In this document: one piece after another, positions 41,565-53,143 of the stretch
Position numbering within the stretch: position 1 is the first letter of the stretch
Layout: each line of letters opens with the position of its first letter
Assembly (NCBI GenBank): GCA_905250075.1
Contig: CAJNOP010000016.1
Location: 1 to 64,000, forward strand
Direction: 5' to 3'
Origin: Rotaria sp. Silwood1
Lineage: Eukaryota; Rotifera; Eurotatoria; Philodinida; Philodinidae
DNA length: 64,000 bases
Program-made: the position numbers and the translations under genes
Notes under the pieces: model-generated
The model's database searches: none
What the model was told of the DNA's origin: nothing
The model's input: the letters and a program-made list of their open reading frames with translations, nothing else

Positions 41565-42765
41565 TTAATTGTAATGAATTGGAGTCATGTTATTTGTCGA
41601 ACTTTTCCATGGTATTTCGATTATTGCCATAGTTTTGAGTGCATCTTCAATATCAGTTGAAGGTTGATCGTGTTTATTTTCATATCGACGCATAGCTGCT
41701 GCTATTGGTCCAATAAATGCATGAGGAAAACGACTTCGTCCTTGTAAATCAATATCAATCCATTCACCTTTCGTCATCTCATCTGAACAAATCTACCAAA
41801 AACAAACAAATACTTAAATAAATAAAATCGATCGATTGAATGATAGTCGACTTTTGTTTTACTTGTAAATAATCTGTTTGTTGTCCTTCTGTATTTATTC
41901 CATATGCAAGATTATCACCAATTTGTGCTTTAGCTGCACCTCCAGTTCCTTCAACAAGTATATAGGATTGTGCATGTTTCATATCCCATCGATGATGATG
42001 ATTTGTATAAATATTTACATATAACATTGGATCGTGTTTATATTCAAATGAATAAGAAGATCGTACCGATATCAAATGAGCTATCATTACATATTGACTT
42101 GTGCGACAATGCAGAGCACTTGGTTCATATGGGTTTAAAAGATCACGTATCAAATCAACATAATGTATTGAATGATAGGTTAGTTCAAGGTTTTGTACAG
42201 CTGCTAAAAATGGCCATAATGGCCATGGCATATGTACATTAACATGTATTTCAATAGTTGTTAATTGTCCACCTAACCAACCAAGACGAATAGCATCTTT
42301 AAGAGCAAGTATATAAGGGGCATAACGAAGTTGAAAATTTATTGAACCATGAATATGACGTTGTTTACATATATTAACAATTGATTGAGCATCGATAAGA
42401 TTTTCCCCCATTGGTTTTTGTATAAGTGCATGAGAATTTATTGAAAGTTGTTTAAGAATAGATTGTATTTGATTTGATGGAACAGCCAAATCAAAAATAA
42501 TATTTTCATTTGTTGATGTTGTACATGCTTCGTTGATTGTATTATATACTTTTGGAATATGCCATTTGTTGGCTACATCGAAAGCTTTTTGTTGATCAAT
42601 ATCATAGATACCTTTGACAGAAAATCCAGCTATTTTATATGCTGGTAAATGTCCTGAAGTGATGATTGTACCAGCACCAATCAATATTATTGGATAATTA
42701 CGCGGGTTTTTAGGTAAAGCAGGTATTAGATTTAATTGAGGGAGAGATTTAAAATAATGCTTCAT
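41565..42765 (-). CDS. Gfo/Idh/MocA family oxidoreductase
   Basis: Two exons: 42765-41863 and 41792-41565; 376 residues, phase 0 join. The family are NAD(P)-dependent dehydrogenases of sugars and related polyols. The N-terminal Rossmann fold begins at about 26 with ILIGAGTIITSGHLPAY (GxG at 30-32) and an acidic end of the second strand (YDID). The family EKP motif appears as QKP at 116-118 (ALIQKPMGENL), with the catalytic Lys kept. The C-terminal domain shows YHSIHYVDLIRDLL, carrying the family His/Asp region, and later GTGGAAKAQIGDN. No signal peptide is evident, so probably cytosolic. The substrate is not predictable. Proteins of this subgroup are mostly bacterial and fungal, so horizontal acquisition is possible, but the gene has a spliceosomal intron and local base composition. 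The start Met is the only one before the Rossmann strand. Confidence 0.88.
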
Positions 42766-45700
42766 TTCATGATCATTTGTCTTTTGTAAATTTTGATAAA
42801 TGATAGGGTATCAATAATGACGAATAATTTAAATTATCCTATCATTCTCGAAGTCACACACAGTAGCAAGACAATAAGGAAAAGTTAAAGAAAAAAACGA
42901 AAAGATGTACAACATTGATAACATAATATTTAATGCTTAAAGTACTATTAAGATATTTAATATATCATGTAAAAAAGAAACACAATTGTTTTACATAAAG
43001 AATATTTTGAACTTTTTCCATTGAAGACTAAAATAAAAGCACATGTGAAGTGAAAAAAACACATAAATGTAGCAATATAAATGACTTCGAAAGAACTTAA
43101 CTGATGAATATTGTAAGAAATAGAATAAGCAAAATGTATGTTAGTTAATTTGCGTATCTACATGTTATCAGTTGAATCTCACACTTTCATAAGTTACATT
43201 TATAAATACAAAACAAATAAAGTCACAAAGAAAAGTTTTAAAAAAAAAGATGTTGATGATGCACGTTAGCTAATCATTCGAAATACAATAAAAATGAGAT
43301 AAAACCAGAGTTATCGACACTTTTTAGAAGTGTCAGAAGTGTAAAGATCCGGCAGAAAATGCTTTCATCCTCGAAGTGTTAGAAGTGGTGATCAGAGAGG
43401 AAAAACGAACTCGTATATGACTCAATTCCTCCTACAGTAGATGGTCTGCTACAATGTCATGTCTTCTCTCGCAGCCAGTTTCAATTTTATTCATACTGCA
43501 ATGATATCATCTGCTTATTTTTATTTCACTTTTTGCCAGAGAAAGGTAAATAAGGTTTCAAAACCCGGTTTTTGTTCAAAGTTACCACGAAGCTATGAAA
43601 AATTAGCAGAATTTATTATGAATTTGAGCAGAGAGTCAGATATTTTGGTACAACAAGGAAAGCCACCTGATCGAGAACCCTAGTTATAGAATAGAGAAAG
43701 TTAAGGAATAGCGAAGAGAGACAAATCTTCTATCAGACATTGTCATTTTTACAATGAAATAATGACTGAAATCGTGATAGAATGAAAAGACACAATAGTT
43801 ATCATTCACACAATAAATAAATTCTGAATTAAATGAATTGATTGAATCTCGGAATGAGTTTATACGCTATAATACTTTGTTTTTATTATACAACCAATTG
43901 TATTTTGTTATTAAACAGAATGAACTAATTAATCTATAGCGAACGTGATCACTACTTTCTTTTTTTTTACTTTATTCGTAATACTAATTTTCATGCAAGA
44001 ACTAGAGCGAGAAGTGGTTGTAATTTGAATAACTCGATAACAAAAGAAAGCTAAAAAATCAGCCGTTTTCAGCAACCATGAGAGGAGAACTCCGGACATC
44101 TTTTTGTTCGATCCTATGTAGAACAAAATTATTATAAAATCTATCGTCTTCACAAAATATTCGAAAAAAAATGCATGAAAATGATGTTGTATTTCGATCT
44201 GATTTTGATTTTGACATGTGGTGCAGAGAAAGGAACTTCAGATCTAGGGTTGAAGATATAATTAAGGTAATTATCTTCTCAGATTTTAACGTTGAGGAAG
44301 CCAAATTGCGCACATAATCCATAAAATACTATAGAATTCTATTGATTTTTAGAAAATTTTCTTGAAACTGAAAACCAGTTTCATGAATGTTTCTAAATTT
44401 TTCATGAAGATGATGAATCTTAACAACAATCTTGTTTTATATAATATCATATGAAATGAGATTCAGAGTTCTCCTCTTTCGACTGCTGAAAATGATAAGT
44501 CGATAGCTGTCCCCTTTGTTCAGTTATTGAAATTATATCCATCTCTCTTCAATTTGATTTTCATTAAAATAGGAAATCAAGCTTTTGGTTGGAACATAAA
44601 AGTGATAATGAAACATTTAGATCAAACAGCTATCAAGAATAAAAAAAATGTAGCAAGGCAACGTTTTCATATTAGTTTTTCTAAAAAAAACTTTATATTT
44701 TCTTAGCTATGATTCTATTTTTCCTTCGATTAATTCATAATGTGCATTTTTTATAGAATGTCTATAATATTGTATTGCATAAATCTACTTACTAAGTTGA
44801 GCAGATTAGTTTCTATTAAACAATTTTATCAACATGTATAATTAGTCTTGTTGAGCTAATGGATAACGCACATGATCTTTTGGAAAAAAATTGAGATACA
44901 GCATTAATCATTAGTCATTACTAACATATGTTTATCATCATGCAAAAAAAAAAGTTTAACTACTTTTATGTATCTTTCAAAATCCATAGTAACTAATTCA
45001 TTTCAAGAGATACTGAGATTTAACATCATACTAAATATGTATCGGAGATGCCATCAGGACACTTTTTTCTGGCTTGGCATGTAGACCAAACCAGGTTGAT
45101 TACTGTTTCTGATTTTACGAATACATGTAACTCTAGAAGTCTGCATTACTGCATAATTCTAGTTTCAGCTGTTATCTTAATTGATCTCCATATAGATAAA
45201 ATAATAAATCCTTGTATGTAACAGTAAATTAAAACAAAGAGACAATATAAAAATGAGTCATACAAACCAGGATTGTATCAAAACAATCCAATGAAGAGGT
45301 AAAAGAAAATGCAAAACGAAAATTTAAAGGATAAGTGATACTTATAACAGAAGACAAGAACATTTATATTTGACAATCAATTTTCGCATCAACACAAGTG
45401 CAAAACTTACCATTCAATTGTTTTGGATTAAAACATGTTCTTCTGCCAGTCAACCCAAGTCCTATGACAGTATATTGACGTTCAGTTCAAGCCATTAATG
45501 CTAAACTCGAGAGAATTTTTTACAGTACTATCAAATAGTAAGTTCAAGCATCAACATTTAGTTTCTATAATGTAAAAATCAGATCGACAGTTCTGTTATG
45601 TTTATCTAATATTCAATCTACTAATGTTTTTAAATGGAATATTCCACCGTTTCATACATTATTGGTTGAATGAAATTGCTTTGACAACTTAATAAACGAA

Positions 45701-46053
45701 CTTCTTTTTTATAGAAAAAATAATCTGTTATAAAGATTTGTCCTGTTCAATAAGATGATATTAAAAAAAGCTTCAGTGCAACGAGTTTTGATAGTCAATA
45801 GTTCGCTAATATAGGATCTTCGGCTACGATCAATTTTCAAATCTGTTCAACGATACATTATCTAATGAATATGATTTTAAGTTAAAATATGTGTTGTTTG
45901 TTTTTTTTTGCTTGACAACAAACTAATGCTTTTCATATCAGTGATGTCTCTAGACGTTATTCTAATTTTCTTGAGATTGTTCGGAACTATAGGACGTATT
46001 TTATTCGAGAAAATAATATCTCGCTAGCTACATATAATAAAAGCATTGAAATG
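42766..46053. other. Intergenic region, no supported gene
   Basis: About 3.3 kb between the oxidoreductase start and the VIT-VWA stop, both minus strand. A block at about 43317-43690 is less AT-rich than its surroundings and holds an 80-codon plus-strand frame from ATG 43441 whose second half (SKLPRSYEKLAEFIMNL) looks coding; I cannot assign it and it may be a fragment of an inserted sequence. A tRNA-like A-box near 44860 lacks a matching B-box. Confidence 0.5.
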
Positions 46054-49000
46054 TCACAATTTATTTTTAATGTCATTGATAAGTAAATTAATTTGGTCAT
46101 TGCTTAATCCAAAAGTAGAAAGTCGTTTGCGACCTTTTTCTACCACTCCATACCAAAGATTCTTTTGATCTGCATGTTTTAATTCAAGTATAGCAATGGC
46201 TAATGCTGTTGTTAAAGCATCTTTAGCTTTAGTTACGTTTGATATAAATGCGCTTAACGATTTGCCATTGGTCAATTTTCTAATATCGTTCTCATTTAAT
46301 AGCCATGCTCCGTTGAATGACTGTTGATCAATTAACCAGCGGACAGGATCAGCAGACAACAATGGAGTAGTGGTAGCAATGTCTGAAGACTCGTCCGAAT
46401 CGTGTTGCGCAGATGGCTTGATCCATGAATTTCCGGCTTGCTGTGGGCCAGGCCTAAGTTGATTACAAAATAAAAACAGAATATTAAGTTATAAGAATAG
46501 AAGAAATTTGAAATGTATCAATTTATCATGATCAAAATTTAGAAACTATGTAATTACTGACAGGATACATAACTTTCAATTAGGTACTATAACATAGGTT
46601 GTGAAAACTGAAAATGACAAATTCACTCAAATATCTTCATCGTTTGTCTAACAAACTCCGTTACAATTTCGATTTCTATTTTCATAGACCGAGACTCAAA
46701 ATTTTCTGAGTTTGTTGACTATCTATGTAACAGAGAATGAAAAATAAAGATGGATAGAGCAGATAGACATTTTTCTAAACCTAACAATAACTTAATTTGC
46801 CCTAAAAAGACTTGAAAAATACTTACGGTCCTCGGTGAAAGGAATAGTGTGACTTGTCCATCAACATTGGTCCATGCATCGTCATTGCCGGTACCGGACG
46901 TCCAGAACCGTAGCCCATCGAATATGGCATTGCCACAGATTGTGCATGATGTCCAGAAAAGAAGCCCATCGGCCCCCTTGCACCGCGATTAGGAAAAGAA
47001 TATACGCTTTGGTGAGAAAATAAATGTTCACCACCTTTCGATATTTGAATAGGTATATGACGAACTTTAGAACCAGTATTATTGTTTTTTGGGCCAGTAG
47101 TTTCTACAGCGACAAAGGCTGTGTAGGGCGATAAAATTTGATGACTCATTGATAGTGTAGTAATTTGTTGTTCAAGTGTTGAATTATTTCTATCGTTAAA
47201 AGAAAAGATAAATCAATAAAAAAGCCAATCAAGCAATTTAAATGATTTGACTTGTATACTCTTTTTTTTAAAAGAAATCTTGTTTATCTTTAAATACGTA
47301 CTCTGTATCCGATACATTATATGTTTCATGTTGCAATTCTTGTATCAAAGCTTTAGCTGCTAATCGACGTATTGTATCTCTTTTGTGCGCAATATTACCA
47401 GATAACTTAATCGAATTCATTTTATAGTCTCCAACAAAGAGAGCTACACTGATATTCTGGTTTTTCAATTCATCACCTTCTAATAATTCATAAACTAATA
47501 CACAATCATTTATATAAAGAGGTGGAATCTTTTTTGGAGCTTGTAATCCATCTTTAGACAAACCATACCATTCAAGGTGAGCATTTACTAATGATGGTTG
47601 AAGAGCTCGACCAAGTTGACTACCAACGTAAGTATCAACTTTTGAATTTGGAGGTACAAAAACAAAATGACCATTTGTTGCACGAGCAAGACCTTTCACT
47701 AGAGAACGAGACGGTGAATGACCAAGACCAAAAGAAAATATTCGTGTAGTTGAAGCCATTGAACGACATAATTCGATCACCTGAAAAATAAAGAGGAATT
47801 CGAGTTTCTTATTCCCGTATCATGTTATAAATGCTTTCTTTCTTTTAGCCTATCAATATAACTGTCAGATTGTAATATTTCAGAACGTAAAATATACTGT
47901 AATGCATACGAGAGCAACCGCAAAAGAGCCAAGGAACCAGAAATTGGACAAAATTTAAATTTTATATGTATTCAAAAGACTGTCATCTAAAACCACGAAA
48001 CTTAAATGTTTAGTTCACTTCAATGTTTTATAGTAAAGTTAGACTTCATTGACTTTCAGCATTACCTAGCTGCTGTCAAAAGTATAGTGATTCATTGTGT
48101 CAATAGTCTACTAGGGTTTTACTTCTAAATATTAGAGAATTTTCTCATATAATATATCAAAAGATAGATTATCAACATTTAATCAATATGAGCTATTTAG
48201 AATATTCTATACTAATTATTTATTGAGCCAACATAAGTGGAAAAGTATATCATTTAGCAATCTATAATATCTGTTTATTGATGGTATATCTACTGGCATT
48301 TTTCAAAATCAAACGATAGCAAGCTAGGTTTTTGACATATGATGCAACTTTTGATTCTTTATAAAACAGTAAAACGATATCGAAAAAATATTTAGTTTCG
48401 AGATAATATGAATCTTGCATCCTCGATAGACAAGCAAACAACTTCAAGAAAAACGATGCTGAACACTTTTCATAATGCTTGTTTCATAATTTTCATTTAA
48501 TAGATTGTATCCTGGCTAAAATTATATAGAGTTCTTTCGACAAATTAACAGAAATTTCGACTCCTTACATCCCTAACGGAGACTGCAGGAGTTTTGAGAA
48601 TAAAAAATTAGGAAATCAGATGATGATCACTGATGTTGATACACAATGGATCTTTGACTACAACCATATGAACGATGCTCATTATCAATCGTTAACTAGT
48701 AGTATATAGAACATCCTTTTAATGGAGAATTCAAAGATCTATAGCATGTGTATGACATTGAAAGACCAACCCTAAACCACTAAATTACCATTAAAAATAA
48801 AATTCTATCGTATCCTTATGGTCAGTGTTCAGTGCTTTATCAGCATGGATGATTATATATCGATTTTGCAAATTTTTTGTTCATATTTTGATATCGTTTT
48901 ACTGTTTTATAAAGAATCAAAAGTTGCATCATATGTCAAAAACCTAGCTTGCTATCGTTTGATTTTGAAAAATGCCAGTAGATATACCATCAATAAACAG

Positions 49001-52000
49001 ATATTATAGATTGCTAAATGATATACTTTTCCGCTTATATTGGCTCAATAAATAATTAGTATAGAATATTCTAAATAGCTCATATTGATTAAATGTTGAT
49101 AATCTATCTTTTGATATATTACATGAGAAAATTCTCTAATATTTAGAAGTAAAACCCTAGTACACTCTATTGACACAATGAATCACTATATTTTTGATGG
49201 TAACTAGGTAATGCTAAAGAGTCAATCAAGACTAATTTTACTACAAAAACATTGAAGTGAACTAAACATTTAATTTTGGTGGTTTTAGATAACAGTCTTT
49301 CGAATGTAAATAAAATTTAAATTTTGATCGATACCTCGTGTACGGAGATGATGTGCGGTATTCTCATAGAACCTCTTTTAAATATCTCATATTCATTATT
49401 TACCTCATTTGTATTTGATATTTCTCCATCGGTCAATAGGAAAATTTGTCTTGATCGATCTTTAATTGGTGGATGATCTTTTAAATGTTTCAAAGGTTCC
49501 AACAATTCTGTTCCACCAAAATCGGCTTGCATTGAACGTGTAAGTTTTTCAGCTTCTTTAGCAGTTTGTTCATCATAAACAGCCGTCAAAGTCTCATTTT
49601 TGAAGAGAATATCAAAATTTGATCCAAAACGAATAATATTAAAATGAGCACCCACTGGTAAACTACGTATAAATAGAAGCATAGCTTCTCTAGCAAGACC
49701 AATACGATTATCTTCTGTCATTGAACCCGAACAATCAACTAAGAGGCAAAAGAAAAGAATAATAAATTATTATTTTACTTATAAGAATTCTATTAAAATA
49801 TACCAATGAAAATAAATTCAGTATTAAGTGTGTCTTTTCCATTAGTAATTTTAATAAAATCAGAAAGACGTGGAGTAAATGCTAGAAGAACAGCATATTT
49901 TGAAGTATCACTATATTGTTCGATAGCAAAACGTGTCAATGGTCGATTGTCGGGAAGATCAATATCCAAAATAATATCACGATCAAGAGCAATAGCCATT
50001 GAAGAAACATCAATTGATTGACCTGATATACTAACATTTACTGGATGTGAAAGATTAGCGACTTGCTTAATTTTATCTGAAATTTTATGAATTAATATTT
50101 AAAAACAAAAGTTTTAAATCAATAAAATATCTACTTACATTCTTCACCTCGAAGAATATGTGCTTGAAACCACATTGAATATGAAGTATTTTGAACATAT
50201 TCAGCTGCTGTACGATCAGGTGATTGTAGACGACCGAATGATGGATTATATCGTGGAGCGATAGTCGTAGGAACGACAAATCGAATAGCATTTCCATCAA
50301 TTAAATCTAATTCAGTTACATATTGAATCATGATTCGACATTCTTTTCCAGGTGGTAAAGCACCAACATTAACCTTAATGTAGATATGAAGTTTTTGTTT
50401 TTATTTGAAATAATAAAAATTCAATTTAAATATAGTTATAAATTACTCACTGTGAAGGTATCTAATGTTTCTCTGCTTTGTCGCATTAAAAATGCTGTTT
50501 GACCTTGTTCAACAGCTGATTTATATTCTTCTTCTGCTGTTTTCTTTTCTTTTAATACAGCTGTGATTGTCCGATTGTCAAATTCAGCCGTAAAAGAATA
50601 AACGGCAGCATTTTCCTATAAAGAAAAAGTTTCTATTTGAACTAAATTAAAATTTTTGGTGATAAAGGACAATAGTCGACAACGATTTTTATTCATCTTA
50701 GTTCGACATCGAGATTTTCCGCATCTGTATCCTTCTACGATGTATTTGAATTTTTTGTTCCCTTCGCTTTAAGTTAAACATATGCAAAATATAAAGTTTA
50801 CGATGCTGATTAAGAACATTTTTTTTAGTTTTTGTCATAAATATTTTGATGAATCAGAAAAGTGAATTTCAAAAGGATTAAACCTTAAGTGGATAAGCAC
50901 TTTGTTCCTTGTGTTTAATTATCTACCGACTTTATATAATGATCTAAACATTTGAAAATCAATTTCAAATGAGTATTGAAGTATTGTGTATCTAATGATA
51001 CAGAAATAAAATATCTAAATATGTGAAACAATTCAAAAAATCGGATCACGACCGAAAGTCCTAATTTATTTACGTGTGCATCTTCTTTTGAAGTTATGCC
51101 TCTTTGTCGTTTCATGCAGTTACCTTCTGAAAGTGATATAGTCAGATACAGTTTTTCATGATCTATTCACATATGTTCTTGAACAATAAAAAAAGCCTGT
51201 TTTTGTGGAGAAAGACTACTATTTAATAGAGACGCGCCATACTTTTCAGATCGTATTTCCATAATTCACGCATGTTGTGCATCATCCTATATATTTAACA
51301 AACACCATTAGTGTTTGATTAGATAGATGACATTCAATTATCTATATTGAATATTTCTAAAGTATTACACATCCTATGCAGGTTGATAGGAAATGATCAA
51401 AATCTTTTTTGACTATACCAGTTAATAGTGTTGAAAAACAGCAAATGTTGATTAGGTCCTTTTCATCATTACGGCTCCGTTTTTTAGAAACCAACCACAT
51501 TTGGATAATAAGTCAATTATGAACTGCAACTTGAACATACGTGTTCCTGATTATTTGTAATCGAGATTTTTCACAGTTGTACTTCCTCCTTCCAGCACTC
51601 AGAGAACTTAGAACACTGTTTTCCTGGATTTCGTACCACACACAAGTCGCAATGGGCCGTCCTAGTTCAATGTGGTGCTCTAAAGCTTTGAGAAAAAATT
51701 TCAATCAAGTCTTCTCTATTTAGTGAAAAACTAATTATGTCAATTAAACATATAGAACAATGCACAATATGCGAGAACTGTTGAAATACGATGTGAAAAA
51801 TATGACTTTGCACTACTAAATGATAATTTTACTGAAAAAGAACATATTATTTTTCTTCGTCAAGGACATCTTTAAATAGAACATGAAAAACTAGGTATGT
51901 CTATATCACTTGCAGAGAGTGACCAGGTAAAATAGTGAAGTGATATAATTTCGACAGGAGTCACATACATTAATTAACTAAGTTTTCACTTGTAATCCGG

Positions 52001-53143
52001 TTCTTTGAACTGTTTCACATATTGTGATATTTTAATATTTCCATCATTAGATAAGAAATGCATTAATACTCATTTGAAATTTGCTGTAAAATGTTTAAAA
52101 CTTTATTAAAACCGGTATCTGGTCAAAAACAAAAAAAAAAGCGTTTATTCAAACGGGATCTATTTTCTTGAAAACTTCCTTTCATCATTTATCGTTATAG
52201 TTTATACAACAACTCAGATGATATTTGTAATCAACATTGTCCATTCTACTTTTTGCATGTGTTTAACTCGAAACGGAAAGAAATCAACTTTCACGTACGT
52301 TCTATGGAGGTAAATGTGCGAAAAACGGCAATGTCTAATAAAGATGAGTAAATATGCCCATACTATAGTTCAAGGTTAACTTATTATCATCATGTACGTT
52401 TTTTCCGAAAGCAATTTGAAAAAAATGTCCTTATCAACTCTCGTCCTTTCTATACAGTTGATTTGTCTATATAGTTAATTTCTACATATGCGAGTTTTAA
52501 CTATGAATCTTTTGTTTTTAGTAAATACTAACAAAACTTAGTTACTAAATGATATACCTCAATAGGAAATACATAAATTGCTTCAATAGGATTTTCTTCT
52601 TGATTGATAAACACTTGGGTCAAAGTGACGTCGGCAGCAAAAGAATCAATCCAAGCTTCAACTGATACATTACGAAGTGGTACATAGGCTTGTTTGGTTT
52701 CAGTCGGTGATGGTTTGAATCGAAGACCTATACATGGAGTATCTCTATTATCATCACGAGTAGATTGATGAATTGGTTTAGTTGTTAATCGAAGACCAGG
52801 AATTTTTGATGTAGCACTAAAAATTCGATTAGTTTTATTCAGAATATATTCATTTGTGATATAAAATTCATTTAAAAATTTTTCAATTATTCTAGCTTCT
52901 ATACCTTTTTTGACTTCCTTTTTTAATTACTTGTCCCTTGACACATCGTTCACGTTTGAGACGATCATATTGTACATTGTTTTTCCCACAAAAACATAAA
53001 TGTTGACCATTTTTTGGTTTTTGACATGAACGAAAACCAGTATTTTGAGGCAATGTTGTTTGTTTAGTTGTTGTCTCAGTGTAACTGATAATTGTCACAA
53101 TCGGAAGAAGTAAAACAATAATTTGAATAGAAATAATATTCAT
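46054..53143 (-). CDS. Secreted VIT and VWA domain protein, inter-alpha-trypsin inhibitor heavy chain-like
   Basis: Nine exons in transcript order: 53143-52905, 52816-52558, 50615-50451, 50373-50139, 50076-49804, 49738-49404, 47780-47302, 47189-46827, 46453-46054; 915 residues, every phase exact. A signal peptide (MNIISIQIIVLLLPIVTII) is followed by a short Cys-containing segment (CQKPKNGQHLCFCGK), a VIT domain (about 95-230: YVPLRNVSVEAWIDSFAADV, NQEENPIEAIYVFP, YSFTAEFDNRTI, FTVNVGALPPG) and a VWA domain from about 385 whose MIDAS reads DCSGSMT at 392-398, with later LLTDGEIS. The C-terminal 250 residues include a Gly/Pro/His-rich spacer and a block (WLIDQQSFNGAWLL) like that closing VWA5A and related proteins. 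ITIH proteins bind hyaluronan in the matrix; VWA5A is intracellular. The signal peptide favours the secreted type. The start at 53143 is the first ATG; the frame upstream has none. Confidence 0.9.
47948..49326. mobile_element. Large inverted-repeat (foldback) element in VIT-VWA intron
   Basis: Two arms of about 435 bases, 47948-48382 and 48889-49326, are reverse complements of each other at roughly 85 percent or better by eye, with a spacer of about 500 bases. The arms begin with CAAAATTTAAATTTTA and end near GATATCGTTTTACTG. A 40-codon frame occurs in both arms on opposite strands simply because the arms mirror each other. No transposase is encoded. The whole element lies in the intron 47781-49403 that splits the VWA domain. 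The form suits a non-autonomous DNA transposon with long terminal inverted repeats, or a foldback element. Target-site duplications were not found. Confidence 0.75.
50616..52557. other. Second intron of the VIT-VWA gene
   Basis: A 1.94-kb intron. A less AT-rich block at about 51465-51720 holds open frames on both strands, and at about 51765-51890 on the plus strand a frame with CEKYDFALLNDNFTEKEH then FLRQGHL, ending in a stop, looks like a decayed coding fragment of unknown origin. No intact gene. Confidence 0.5.

Noticed and set aside
44850-44920. tRNA-like A-box (TAATGGATAACGCA) resembling an arginine tRNA 5' half
   Set aside because: No B-box (GGTTCRANTCC) or closing acceptor stem follows; at most a relic.
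48262-49009. Two identical 40-residue frames on opposite strands, first read as a duplicated small gene
   Set aside because: They are explained by the inverted-repeat arms; the shared frame is a by-product of the mirror symmetry.
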